Part shown: positions 48,882 to 57,008 of the stretch, in pieces | Position numbering within the stretch: the first letter of the stretch is position 1 | Layout of the letters: every line of letters begins with the position of its first letter | From: Bacteroidota bacterium | GTDB taxonomy: Bacteria; Bacteroidota; Bacteroidia; Bacteroidales; NBLH01 | Reading direction: 5' to 3' | DNA length: 64,000 nt | Assembly (NCBI GenBank): GCA_025361565.1 | Contig: JANYKN010000104.1 | Coordinates: forward strand, 1 to 64,000 | Position numbers and translations under genes: made by a program | The notes under the pieces: model-generated | What the model was told of the DNA's origin: nothing | The model's database searches: none | The model's input: only the letters and a program-made list of their open reading frames with translations

Positions 48882-49949
48882 TTATGAACTTACTTCTTTA
48901 ACTACAAGCTTAGTGTTACTTTTAAATCTAACCGAAACTTTTTTAAAACCAATTAACCTGAAAAAATTCTCCAAAGTTTTGGTAGCGGAAGAACTGGCAT
49001 TTTTCAACAGGCCTTTTTCCAGAGCGTCAATTTTCAGCTTTTCTTTACATTTAATTTTGAGTTGTGTCACTTCTTTATCGGTGAAGTTCTTATCACTTAA
49101 AATACTTCCGGTTTTGGCCATAAACACTTCATAGCCTTTTACTTTTTTATCATCTGTATAAATAAACCAGGGATTAATATCCGCATCGAGGATAACTGGA
49201 TCTGAAATCAAAATCTGAATTGAAACTGAATCATCCTCATCGATAATAATGTCATCTTCTGTAAGATTTTTCAGATTGATTCCAGCCTTAACCCATCCAC
49301 GGCCAATGTATACAAGATTTCTTTTTTTACGACTTTCCCAAAAATCAACTCGTTTTTCGGTATAATCGTTGCTAATATTCTTGAAATTATTTTTTATGCT
49401 TTCGAATGCTTTGTTTTCAGATTGGATATTGCCAATCAAAACATTATTGCGGGTTTCAAGCTGTTTTTTCTCTTTGCCATCTGTAGCCATGGCTATATCA
49501 TCTTTTAGCTTTTTATCGTCGTCTTTATATGTTTCTAATTTTTTAATGTGTTCCGACAATTGAGCTTCATATTTCACACTTGCTGAGTTAAACTCAAGTT
49601 CTTTATTTTTATATCCGGAAAATTTCGACATATAATCCTCCAAGCCACTATATTCCTGAAAATATGCATCGGGATTCATTGAAATTGAATCTTTGGAATT
49701 TTCTATTAAATCATCATATACTTCATTTAAATCTGCATAAACTTCGCCATAAAACTCGCAGGTAGTAAGTTCACCTAATTCCTTAATTTCTTTAATCAGA
49801 ACGGGAGTATTGTCAATTACTAGCTTTTGCTTTTTGAAGATATTAATTCCTCTTGGTAATATATTCAATGCAGCTAAAAGGAAATATAAACCTATAGCAA
49901 GGAAAATAAACCAGTATTTTCGAATAAAGTTAGATATTTTTAGCATCAT
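48882..49949 (-). CDS. DUF4230 membrane-anchored protein
   Basis: A 355-residue protein with one N-terminal membrane helix (about residues 12-31), a coiled-coil middle (roughly 100-190: KKLKDDIAMATDGKEKKQLE and neighbours) and a C-terminal domain with RNLVYIGRGWVKAGINLKNL, DDIIIDEDDSVSIQILISDP and NFFRLIGFKKVSVRF, the DUF4230 signature. The family is exported and uncharacterised. The stop of its neighbour at 49953 is 3 bases before this start, so the two are a tandem pair of diverged DUF4230 proteins, the one here with an inserted coiled coil. Confidence 0.75.
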   Translation of the reverse strand: MMLKISNFIRKYWFIFLAIGLYFLLAALNILPRGINIFKKQKLVIDNTPVLIKEIKELGELTTCEFYGEVYADLNEVYDDLIENSKDSISMNPDAYFQEYSGLEDYMSKFSGYKNKELEFNSASVKYEAQLSEHIKKLETYKDDDKKLKDDIAMATDGKEKKQLETRNNVLIGNIQSENKAFESIKNNFKNISNDYTEKRVDFWESRKKRNLVYIGRGWVKAGINLKNLTEDDIIIDEDDSVSIQILISDPVILDADINPWFIYTDDKKVKGYEVFMAKTGSILSDKNFTDKEVTQLKIKCKEKLKIDALEKGLLKNASSSATKTLENFFRLIGFKKVSVRFKSNTKLVVKEVSS

Positions 49950-49952
49950 TTT

Positions 49953-50594
49953 CTAGTTTTTATTTTTGGAGAAATACTCTTTCAAATCTTTCAATAACTG
50001 CTTATCCTGGGTTTCCAATCCTTGTGGATTATCGGCAAACTCAATATATATTTCATCAAATCCTGAAATTGCAAGGATTCTTTTTAATAAAATCCGGGTA
50101 TTTTCCTGAGCAGTTTTGATAATCCCTAAATCGTTAATATTTGCCCTGATATCGGCTTCTCCCTGTCGGTACAAATCGTCCTTTTCTCCCACATCAATAG
50201 AATTCCATTTAAAAATGGCACTTTCGTCAGAGTATTTTTCAATTACCTTAAATCCTTCGGCAGGATAAGAAAAATTGATAATTTCGACTGCAGGTAACTT
50301 AATGCTAATTTTACGACCATCAATTTTTATGTCATCTTCTTTTAGCTTCTCCAAATCAATACCAGCCTTAATAACTGCCTCAGTTTCAGCAAAAAAATAG
50401 GCATCCTTTGCAAACCAATTCTTGTCTTTTGCTGAAATCACTTTTGTTACAATATACTCAACAGTCGCCAACTTGGCAGAGTTTTTCAATTTGCTTATAA
50501 CCAGTGCCCTATCAGGCTGCTGACTACACGATGATGCAATCAGCATGGCACTGAGCAATCCTGAAATACCGATATTATGAAAAAGCAATTTCAT
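49953..50594 (-). CDS. DUF4230 lipoprotein
   Basis: A 213-residue lipoprotein (signal ending ASSCSQQ). The mature part is the DUF4230 domain: LATVEYIVTKVISAKDKNWF, FFAETEAVIKAGIDLEKLKE, DDIKIDGRKISIKLPAVEII and ILAISGFDEIYIEF. It is the shorter partner of the membrane protein at 48882-49949. A TACATTTG box (50678-50685, minus strand) is 84 bases upstream. The function is unknown. Confidence 0.75.
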   Translation of the reverse strand: MKLLFHNIGISGLLSAMLIASSCSQQPDRALVISKLKNSAKLATVEYIVTKVISAKDKNWFAKDAYFFAETEAVIKAGIDLEKLKEDDIKIDGRKISIKLPAVEIINFSYPAEGFKVIEKYSDESAIFKWNSIDVGEKDDLYRQGEADIRANINDLGIIKTAQENTRILLKRILAISGFDEIYIEFADNPQGLETQDKQLLKDLKEYFSKNKN

Positions 50595-50677
50595 GGAATT
50601 TTAATTTTATAATTATTTTAACTAATCCTTTTCAAGTAAGTAAATCAAAAAGTAATGTTTATTTTCCAATAAGATAA

Positions 50678-50685
50678 CAAATGTA
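50678..50685 (-). promoter_or_regulatory. Possible -7 element of the DUF4230 pair
   Basis: TACATTTG on the minus strand matches TAnnTTTG, without a -33 TTG at the right distance. Confidence 0.35.
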
Positions 50686-50761
50686 GTAAAAATGTAGAAT
50701 ATAGCGAATTAAGAAAGTGATTATTTTTATTTTGATAGAGTCTGGATTAGCATAATTAAAA

Positions 50762-50800
50762 AACCGATCCAAAAGAATTCTTGTTTCTATTGGATCGGTT
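50762..50800 (-). terminator. Terminator after the cytochrome c gene
   Basis: AACCGATCCAA (50762-50772) and TTGGATCGGTT (50790-50800) form a perfect 11-bp stem with a 17-base loop; a T-rich tail follows on the minus strand. Confidence 0.85.
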
Positions 50801-50817
50801 AATACTTTAATTTATAA

Positions 50818-51303
50818 TTATTTCTTTGCCCTTGCAGATTTTACGTCTTCAAGGGTAACTGTACCTAATTTATTTCCCCAACTGTTTAAAACATAGTTAA
50901 CTACATCCATCACTTGCTGATCTGATAATTCTTTTTCAAATACCGTCATAATACTTCCAGGATATTGAACACCATTTACTGTAATTGGTTTTTTTGAACC
51001 AAAGATTGCCTGTTTTACAGCACGCATCTTGTCTGCAAGCATATAATCAGAATTAGCCAATGGAGGAAAAGTTCCAGCTACACCAAGACCTGTTTCCTGA
51101 TGACATACCATACACTTTTCAACAAACACTTTTTTCCCTGCACTCAAATCTAGGCTAGCTGGGTTATTTTCATTCGCATTTTGAACAACTTTTGTAGAAT
51201 CAGTTTTAGCTGCATCACTACTTTGATCTCCACCGCCACAAGCCATCAAGCTGATAACCAATATTGACAATGTTGATAATAAAAAGAATGTAATTTTTTT
51301 CAT
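50818..51303 (-). CDS. Lipoprotein mono-haem cytochrome c
   Basis: A 161-residue exported electron carrier. The signal ends at a lipobox (ISLMACGGGD), so it is membrane-tethered; a Ser/Asp/Asn-rich linker (about residues 25-48) leads to a class I cytochrome c domain with the haem site CMVCH and, downstream, a Met-containing segment (YPGSIMTVFEKELSDQQVMD) for the axial ligand. The gap to the TauE/SafE gene upstream is 51 bases, and a TACTTTTG box lies inside it (51336-51343). It probably carries electrons to the oxidases encoded upstream. Confidence 0.9.
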   Translation of the reverse strand: MKKITFFLLSTLSILVISLMACGGGDQSSDAAKTDSTKVVQNANENNPASLDLSAGKKVFVEKCMVCHQETGLGVAGTFPPLANSDYMLADKMRAVKQAIFGSKKPITVNGVQYPGSIMTVFEKELSDQQVMDVVNYVLNSWGNKLGTVTLEDVKSARAKK

Positions 51304-51354
51304 TATATAATAATTTAAAGTTAAAAATTCATGGTCAAAAGTAACTATTATTTT

Positions 51355-52089
51355 TTAATGGGTACAGCAGTGATCCATTTTCATTTCAGTTTTTTCGGGT
51401 ATCTGAAGTTTCTTATCTAATGGACTTATATATGGTATTCCTAACCCTAACCCTCTTAATATAAACAAAATACCTATCATCACAATAATAACTGGAATAG
51501 CTTTGGTTATCCGTTTTCTTAATTGTAAGCTTATTACATTTCCTAAAATTGAAATAAAAAACAGCATTGGAAGTGTCCCAATTCCAAAAAGAAACATGAA
51601 TATTACTCCTGAAATAATGCTGCCCGTTGCCAACGCTCCAGCCAAAGCAATATAGACAAGTCCACAGGGAAGAAATCCATTCAATATCCCAATAAGCAAT
51701 AAAGAGAATAGGCTTCTTTTTTTTAAAAGGTCTCCCATTTTAAATTTTAATCTTCCAATAAAAGAAAAAGTGCTTTTTTCAAAATTAAACCGATTTTTAT
51801 AAAGTGAAGGAAACAATACCGACAAAACCATAATAGAGCCCATAATTATGGATACCCATTTTTGAAAACCAGCCATTACAAAACCTGTGCTTAATAATCC
51901 AAAAACAGCACCCATAACAAGATAAGTAAATGCTCGGCCAAGATTATATAGTAATGACCCGCTGATGCGTGTTATCCAATTGGAATTATTTAGAGGTATT
52001 GCCAATGCAATTGGCCCGCACATACCAACACAATGAAAACTACCAGCCAGGCCAAGGCTTAAGGCTGCTATGATTAAGTTAATTTCCAT
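51355..52089 (-). CDS. TauE/SafE-family membrane protein of the cbb3 assembly operon
   Basis: A 244-residue membrane protein with six or seven helices. The N-terminal motif LAGSFHCVGMCGPIALAIP, with a C-x3-C pair in the first helices, is typical of the sulfite-exporter-like proteins found beside cbb3 assembly genes in Bacteroidota; a second half begins LNGFLPCGLVYIALAGAL. The C-terminus MKMDHCCTH ends with a possible metal site. It lies 2 bases after fixH and downstream of ccoG, so a role in copper delivery or in cbb3 oxidase biogenesis is likely but not shown. Transport of sulfite itself is doubtful. Confidence 0.8.
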   Translation of the reverse strand: MEINLIIAALSLGLAGSFHCVGMCGPIALAIPLNNSNWITRISGSLLYNLGRAFTYLVMGAVFGLLSTGFVMAGFQKWVSIIMGSIMVLSVLFPSLYKNRFNFEKSTFSFIGRLKFKMGDLLKKRSLFSLLLIGILNGFLPCGLVYIALAGALATGSIISGVIFMFLFGIGTLPMLFFISILGNVISLQLRKRITKAIPVIIVMIGILFILRGLGLGIPYISPLDKKLQIPEKTEMKMDHCCTH

Positions 52090-52091
52090 AT

Positions 52092-52538
52092 CTACAAGTT
52101 CAGGTCGATTTCCTGATAATATTCTTTTAGTCCATCGGTCCAGTCCAATTTTAAAATGTAACGCCCTTTTTCAAACTTGCCCAATAAGAAGGCTTGGTTA
52201 TGATCTTTTGTTAAATTCAAGTTCTGTCTGATGTCTTTTTCAAAGTTTGTAATATAATAAAATTGAATAGTACCCGAAATTGTTTTAGAATCAAATTCCT
52301 TAGGAAAAAATATTATAAGCGAATCCATTGATTTCTTATAACTTACTTTTTCTTTTAACGCAATCAAATTTCTTTCTTTCAGGATTTGCTTATCATAGTC
52401 AATCCCTTTGGGATAATAATCGGGGCTAACTAAATTAACTTGTTGATTCATACTAAAGATTATGATTGACACCATAATTCCGACAAATAGTATGATAACA
52501 ATCAGAATACCAGTTCCCCAGTTAAAATTAAATTTCAT
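52092..52538 (-). CDS. FixH family protein
   Basis: A 148-residue protein with one N-terminal membrane helix (about residues 8-29) followed by an extracytoplasmic domain. VNLVSPDYYPKGIDYDKQIL, with SPDYYP and D-Y-D-K, is the FixH signature. FixH works with the cbb3 oxidase assembly and copper insertion apparatus. Located between ccoG and the TauE/SafE gene. Confidence 0.85.
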   Translation of the reverse strand: MKFNFNWGTGILIVIILFVGIMVSIIIFSMNQQVNLVSPDYYPKGIDYDKQILKERNLIALKEKVSYKKSMDSLIIFFPKEFDSKTISGTIQFYYITNFEKDIRQNLNLTKDHNQAFLLGKFEKGRYILKLDWTDGLKEYYQEIDLNL

Positions 52539-52665
52539 AATTATAATATTTCACCTTCAATTTGTGTATTGTAACTATTTGGAGTTACAGCATTATTCGA
52601 TAATTTCAATTTAATCAACTATAATTTTAGCTCAATTCGATGTTGGAAAAATCACCAAAGTTAAT

Positions 52666-54066
52666 TTATTTATATGCAAAATTAGTTTCGTACTGCTCCA
52701 AGAGTTTATCTTTATGATAGATTCCAAATTTCAATTTACTTTTCTTTTCTTTAACATCATTTTTATTTAAATAAACTACAATGATGCCTTCAGTTTTTGA
52801 ACTATACTTTAACAGGGTTTCGCCTGAAACAACAATATGACCTTTTGGTTCTAACAATTTAATTTCTAAGGATATATCTTCATTAGATTTATTTACTATT
52901 TTAAAATTGTACAAATTACTGATTTCATTATTGGGTTGTTCCTGGTAGTCCATTCCTGGTGTACGTAAAATAACTGTTTCAATACTTCCTCGATTAATAA
53001 AAAGAGATGTTGTAAATACAAGTATGAAAATTAAAAATATTGTATAAGCTACATTTCTTGTTGTGAGTTTAAATTTCTGACCATCCTGAATCCCTTTCAA
53101 TGAGGCATACCTGATAAGCCCTAACGGTTTTTTCTGCTTCTTCATAACAGAATTACAAGCATCAATACAAGCAGTGCAATTGATACATTCAAGTTGATTT
53201 CCATTACGAATATCAATAGAAGTTGGGCAAACTTGTACACATAATTTACAATCAATGCAATCACCTTTTACAATTCCAGCTTCTATCTCCTTTTTTCGGG
53301 CGGCACCTCGGGGTTCACCTCTTTTGTAATCATAAGCAACAATTATACTGTTAGAATCTAACAATACACCTTGTAAACGACCATAAGGGCACATAATAGT
53401 ACAAACCTGCTCACGAAACCATGCAAAAATAAAATAGAATACGGAAGCAAACAAGACAATCGAAACAAAACCTGAAAGGTGCTCTGATACCGGATCGGTA
53501 ATGATGTGAATTAAAATTTTTGTACCTACAAGATAAGCCAAAAATAAATTTGAGATCAAAAACGAAATGATCCAAAAAATACTATGTTTTAGGGTTCGCT
53601 TCCAAATTTTTGATAAATTGAGTCTTTGTGCTTTCAGTTTTCGCTGTTCGGTATGATTACCGTCAATTAACCATTCTATTTTTCTGAATACTAGCTCCAT
53701 AAATATGGTTTGTGGGCAAGCCCAACCACAAAAAAGCCTTCCATATACAACAGTAAAAACAATTATAAAAACAATAATTGCCAGCATTATCAGGTAAAAG
53801 AGATAAAAATCCTGAGGCCAGAAAATAATGCCAAAAAATACAAATCTTCGATCTAAAATATCAATCAAAATCAATTGCTCACCATTTATTTTTAAAATGG
53901 GTGCCAAAAATAAAAATGCCAATAAAAAATAACCAAAAATATTCCTATAGTTATATAATTTTCCTTTTGGTTTTCGGGCATGCACCCATATTCTTTTTCC
54001 TTCTTTATTTACAGTAGAAATATTATCACGGAAAGTATTATTTTCTTCATTCAAGTATTCGCTCAT
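52666..54066 (-). CDS. ccoG: Cytochrome c oxidase accessory protein CcoG (4Fe-4S)
   Basis: A 466-residue membrane protein of cbb3 oxidase biogenesis, a Cu(II) reductase in characterised members. Start at ATG 54066 (MSEYLNEENNTF); the earlier TTG is less likely. Transmembrane helices lie around residues 35-55, 80-110, 160-185 and 190-215, including GRLFCGWACPQTIF. Two ferredoxin-type clusters follow: CIDCKLCVQVCP and CINCTACIDACN. A C-terminal Ig-like domain (about 350-466) follows one more helix. Directly upstream of fixH, 127 bases between. CcoI and CcoS are not in the window. Confidence 0.93.
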   Translation of the reverse strand: MSEYLNEENNTFRDNISTVNKEGKRIWVHARKPKGKLYNYRNIFGYFLLAFLFLAPILKINGEQLILIDILDRRFVFFGIIFWPQDFYLFYLIMLAIIVFIIVFTVVYGRLFCGWACPQTIFMELVFRKIEWLIDGNHTEQRKLKAQRLNLSKIWKRTLKHSIFWIISFLISNLFLAYLVGTKILIHIITDPVSEHLSGFVSIVLFASVFYFIFAWFREQVCTIMCPYGRLQGVLLDSNSIIVAYDYKRGEPRGAARKKEIEAGIVKGDCIDCKLCVQVCPTSIDIRNGNQLECINCTACIDACNSVMKKQKKPLGLIRYASLKGIQDGQKFKLTTRNVAYTIFLIFILVFTTSLFINRGSIETVILRTPGMDYQEQPNNEISNLYNFKIVNKSNEDISLEIKLLEPKGHIVVSGETLLKYSSKTEGIIVVYLNKNDVKEKKSKLKFGIYHKDKLLEQYETNFAYK

Positions 54067-54287
54067 TTCAATCAATTCAAATAAATACGCAAGTCTGCTA
54101 ATGGAAATTAGCCACGAATTTAAAATAAATCCTTAAGAAAAAAAAGGAAGCAATGGAATGATTTGGAATTTGATATTTTAAAAATGATTCTCCCAGGAAA
54201 TGAGCTATAATAAATGAAGATCTAAGACTATCTATTAGGAAAAATCATTCAATTAACTAACAGTATTGAAAGATTGCAACTTTAAAT

Positions 54288-55142
54288 CTAATTAGCTACT
54301 TTGTCAATAAAAATAGAAATCATCACAAAAAGTAAAAAAACATTGATAATTATAAAATATTTTTTAATTGCAAAACCTTGTTCTTCATTACTGAAAAGCT
54401 TTAGGAACACTGCTATTAATGCAATAGTCGAAATACCAATAATTATTTTCTGAGAAACGGAATCTACAATATCAAAAACAGGAATAAAAAAGCAGGAAAC
54501 TGCCGTTGCTAAAGTCCAGATAAAAGTAATGCGTTTTAACTGGATTTCGGAATATCTGCTAGAAATGGAAGGGAATCCTGCTTGTTCATAATCTTTTCCA
54601 TGCATGAGAGTAAGTAACCAAAAATGAGGAATTTGCCACATAAAAAGGAAAAATGCGGTTATCAAAATATTGGGGTCACTAAGCAAACCGCCACCTGCAA
54701 CCCATCCAACAGCAGGTGGAATAGCGCCAATAAATGCACCAGGAATAACGGCATATGCAGATTTTTTTTTCAAAGGAGTGTAAATTCCATTGTACCAAAG
54801 TAATGCCAATAATCCAAGCTGAAGTCCCAAAAAATTAGAACCTAAGTATAGCAGGGTAGATCCAAGTATTACCTCAAAAATAATGATAATTAATGCTTGC
54901 TTTTCAGATATCCTTCCTGATGGAATTGGCCTATTTTTAGTTCTTTCCATTAACAAATCAGTACCTCTTTCCTGATATTGGTTTAAAGCCGCAGATCCTC
55001 CGGCTAAAATAAAAATACCCAGCACAGGTAAAATTGCATCTGTCGAAAAATGACCAGTTGCCATCACAAAACCTAATAAGGTGGTGAGTGTAACTGCACT
55101 CACAATCTTGATTTTATTCAGTTCAAGAATTTCCTTTAACAT
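54288..55142 (-). CDS. ctaB: Protoheme IX farnesyltransferase (haem O synthase)
   Basis: Farnesylates haem b to haem O, needed for the caa3-type oxidase. The 284-residue membrane protein has about eight helices and the prenyltransferase motif NQYQERGTDLLMERTKNRP (about residues 55-73), with both Asp/Glu-containing sites. Starts 2 bases after the coxB stop in the cox operon. No ctaA-like gene (haem A synthase) is in the window; the oxidase might use haem O or A. Confidence 0.92.
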   Translation of the reverse strand: MLKEILELNKIKIVSAVTLTTLLGFVMATGHFSTDAILPVLGIFILAGGSAALNQYQERGTDLLMERTKNRPIPSGRISEKQALIIIIFEVILGSTLLYLGSNFLGLQLGLLALLWYNGIYTPLKKKSAYAVIPGAFIGAIPPAVGWVAGGGLLSDPNILITAFFLFMWQIPHFWLLTLMHGKDYEQAGFPSISSRYSEIQLKRITFIWTLATAVSCFFIPVFDIVDSVSQKIIIGISTIALIAVFLKLFSNEEQGFAIKKYFIIINVFLLFVMISIFIDKVAN

Positions 55143-55144
55143 TT

Positions 55145-56059
55145 TTATTTTAGTGTTTTAATATATTCTATAATTTGCTTTATTTCCTCATCTGTCACCT
55201 GATCTTTGTATTCAGGCATTACAGCTTTTGGAAATCCTTCAACAACCTGTGAATTTGGCTTACGTATCGAATTTATTATATAGTCTTCATCTGCTTTTAC
55301 TTCAATTACTTTGCCATCAACAACCACTTTTCTCATACTTCCAAAAAGACCTTTGTACGAAGGTCCAACCAATTTAGAACCATCCGTTGTATGACAAGCT
55401 ACGCAACCGATTTTTTTCATAGCCAATTCTCCTGGCATTGCATTTAAATCAACCTTTTGTTTGGTATTATACCAAGCAGTGTATTCAGCTTCAGGCAAAA
55501 CCACAACTTTACTCATCATATACGAATGCCTTAACCCACAATATTCTGCACAGAGAATATTATATTGACCTAATTTTTCAGCTTTAAACCACATTTTATT
55601 GTTGATACCGGGCACAACATCTTCTTTTATTCGGAAGGCTGGTATATAAAGGCTGTGAATAACATCCATAGAGTATAGATTTATCTTAACTGCCTTATTT
55701 ATTGGCACATACAAGACACTATCCCATTTCCCATTTTCATATTCAAAAGACCAAGCCCACATTTTACCTGTTGCTTTGATATTTATAGCATCATCAGGAA
55801 ATGTACGCATTGGGCGATATCCTGCCCATCCAAAGTAAAACATGAATAAAACAAGAATCGTTGGGATGACAGTCCATAAAATTTCAAGTTTTGTATTTTC
55901 TACTGTTGGCTCAGCTTTGGGATGTTTTTTCTTGTTATATTTAATTGAGAAGTAAATCATTCCAAACGTAATACCAATTAGAAAAATCAATGAAATACCT
56001 ATAATAACAAAAAAGGCTAAATCTACTCCTTCAACAAAACTCGATGATCCTGAAAACAT
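55145..56059 (-). CDS. coxB: Cytochrome c oxidase subunit II, with C-terminal cytochrome c (caa3-type)
   Basis: A 304-residue subunit carrying electrons from cytochrome c to subunit I. Two transmembrane helices (about residues 13-36 and 58-79) precede the cupredoxin domain with its CuA ligands DVIHSLYIP and CAEYCGLRHSYM. Fused at the C-terminus is a class I cytochrome c with haem site CVACH and the MPEYKDQ Met segment, so this is a caa3-type subunit. It lies between ctaB and coxD in the cox operon. Confidence 0.93.
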   Translation of the reverse strand: MFSGSSSFVEGVDLAFFVIIGISLIFLIGITFGMIYFSIKYNKKKHPKAEPTVENTKLEILWTVIPTILVLFMFYFGWAGYRPMRTFPDDAINIKATGKMWAWSFEYENGKWDSVLYVPINKAVKINLYSMDVIHSLYIPAFRIKEDVVPGINNKMWFKAEKLGQYNILCAEYCGLRHSYMMSKVVVLPEAEYTAWYNTKQKVDLNAMPGELAMKKIGCVACHTTDGSKLVGPSYKGLFGSMRKVVVDGKVIEVKADEDYIINSIRKPNSQVVEGFPKAVMPEYKDQVTDEEIKQIIEYIKTLK

Positions 56060-56082
56060 AATCTTTTCTAAATTTAATTATT

Positions 56083-56379
56083 TTAAACAATAGATGTTCT
56101 AAAGCTGTAATCAACAAATGTTAATATTATAAAAGTCAAAAACACAAATAGTGTTATTAAAACCATGACCGTTATTATTTTACTATCAAATTTCAAATGC
56201 ATAAAATATGAACCTACTATAAATGATTTTGTCAATGCAATGAAAAGTGCAATACCAACAGCCAATGCTTTAAAATCTACAGTAGAAGCAGCGACCGATA
56301 AAATAGTCAATTCCATTAAAGCGACCCAAATAAAAATATAGGCCTTATAATTAAGTGTATTTTTATGTGTTTTTTCCAT
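56083..56379 (-). CDS. Cytochrome c oxidase subunit IV
   Basis: A 98-residue membrane protein with three helices, starting at the ATG at 56379 (MEKTHKNTLNYKAYIFIWVA); the longest frame runs into subunit III and is not used. The bacterial subunit IV family is seen in the SFIVGSYFMHLKFDSK segment. It is 5 bases past the subunit III stop, and 23 bases before coxB. Confidence 0.85.
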   Translation of the reverse strand: MEKTHKNTLNYKAYIFIWVALMELTILSVAASTVDFKALAVGIALFIALTKSFIVGSYFMHLKFDSKIITVMVLITLFVFLTFIILTFVDYSFRTSIV

Positions 56380-56384
56380 ACCTT

Positions 56385-57002
56385 TCAATGAACTAAATAA
56401 AACAGTGGAAATAAAAATATCCATATTATATCAACCAGATGCCAGTATAATCCGGCATTTTCGTGCTGTACAAAATTAGTACTATTAATAGTTCCGTTTT
56501 TTACTTTAAAAATAATTACCCCTATAAAAACACTTCCTGCAATAACATGCAGTGCATGCAATCCTGTCATAAAGAAGTAAAGCAAAAAAAACAATGCTTC
56601 ACCTTTTGGCAAATGCAAAAACGAATCGGTTCCAGGCGCCAATCCATGCTCAAACTTATGTGCCCACTCAAAATATTTATTTATCAAAAAAATAATTGCC
56701 AAAAAAATTGTCAAAACCATTAAAGAAATCGACAATTTCTTCTTGTCCTGTTGAATGGCAGCAATTGATACTGCAATAGTCATTGAACTGGTAATTAATA
56801 TTATGGTATTTACTGTTCCAATAAATACATCAAGTTCATGGCCACCAGCAGCAAATGCTTTTTGATTCATATACCTATAAATAGAGAATACCAAAAACAA
56901 TCCTCCAAATAGAAGTAATTCCGTAAAAAGGAAAAGCCACATTCCCATTTTCGAAGCCTCATCATCGCGGTGTGGATGTTGATGTGTTATAACTTGCTCC
57001 AT
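56385..57002 (-). CDS. coxC: Cytochrome c oxidase subunit III
   Basis: A 205-residue membrane protein with five helices, the short bacterial form of subunit III. Family features: KMGMWLFLFTELLLFGGLFL near the N-terminus, the central MTIAVSIAAIQ, and GLHALHVIAGSVFIG and ENAGLYWHLVDIIWIFLFPL with the conserved His and Glu residues. It starts 6 bases after the coxA stop. Confidence 0.93.
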   Translation of the reverse strand: MEQVITHQHPHRDDEASKMGMWLFLFTELLLFGGLFLVFSIYRYMNQKAFAAGGHELDVFIGTVNTIILITSSMTIAVSIAAIQQDKKKLSISLMVLTIFLAIIFLINKYFEWAHKFEHGLAPGTDSFLHLPKGEALFFLLYFFMTGLHALHVIAGSVFIGVIIFKVKNGTINSTNFVQHENAGLYWHLVDIIWIFLFPLFYLVH

Positions 57003-57008
57003 ATTATT

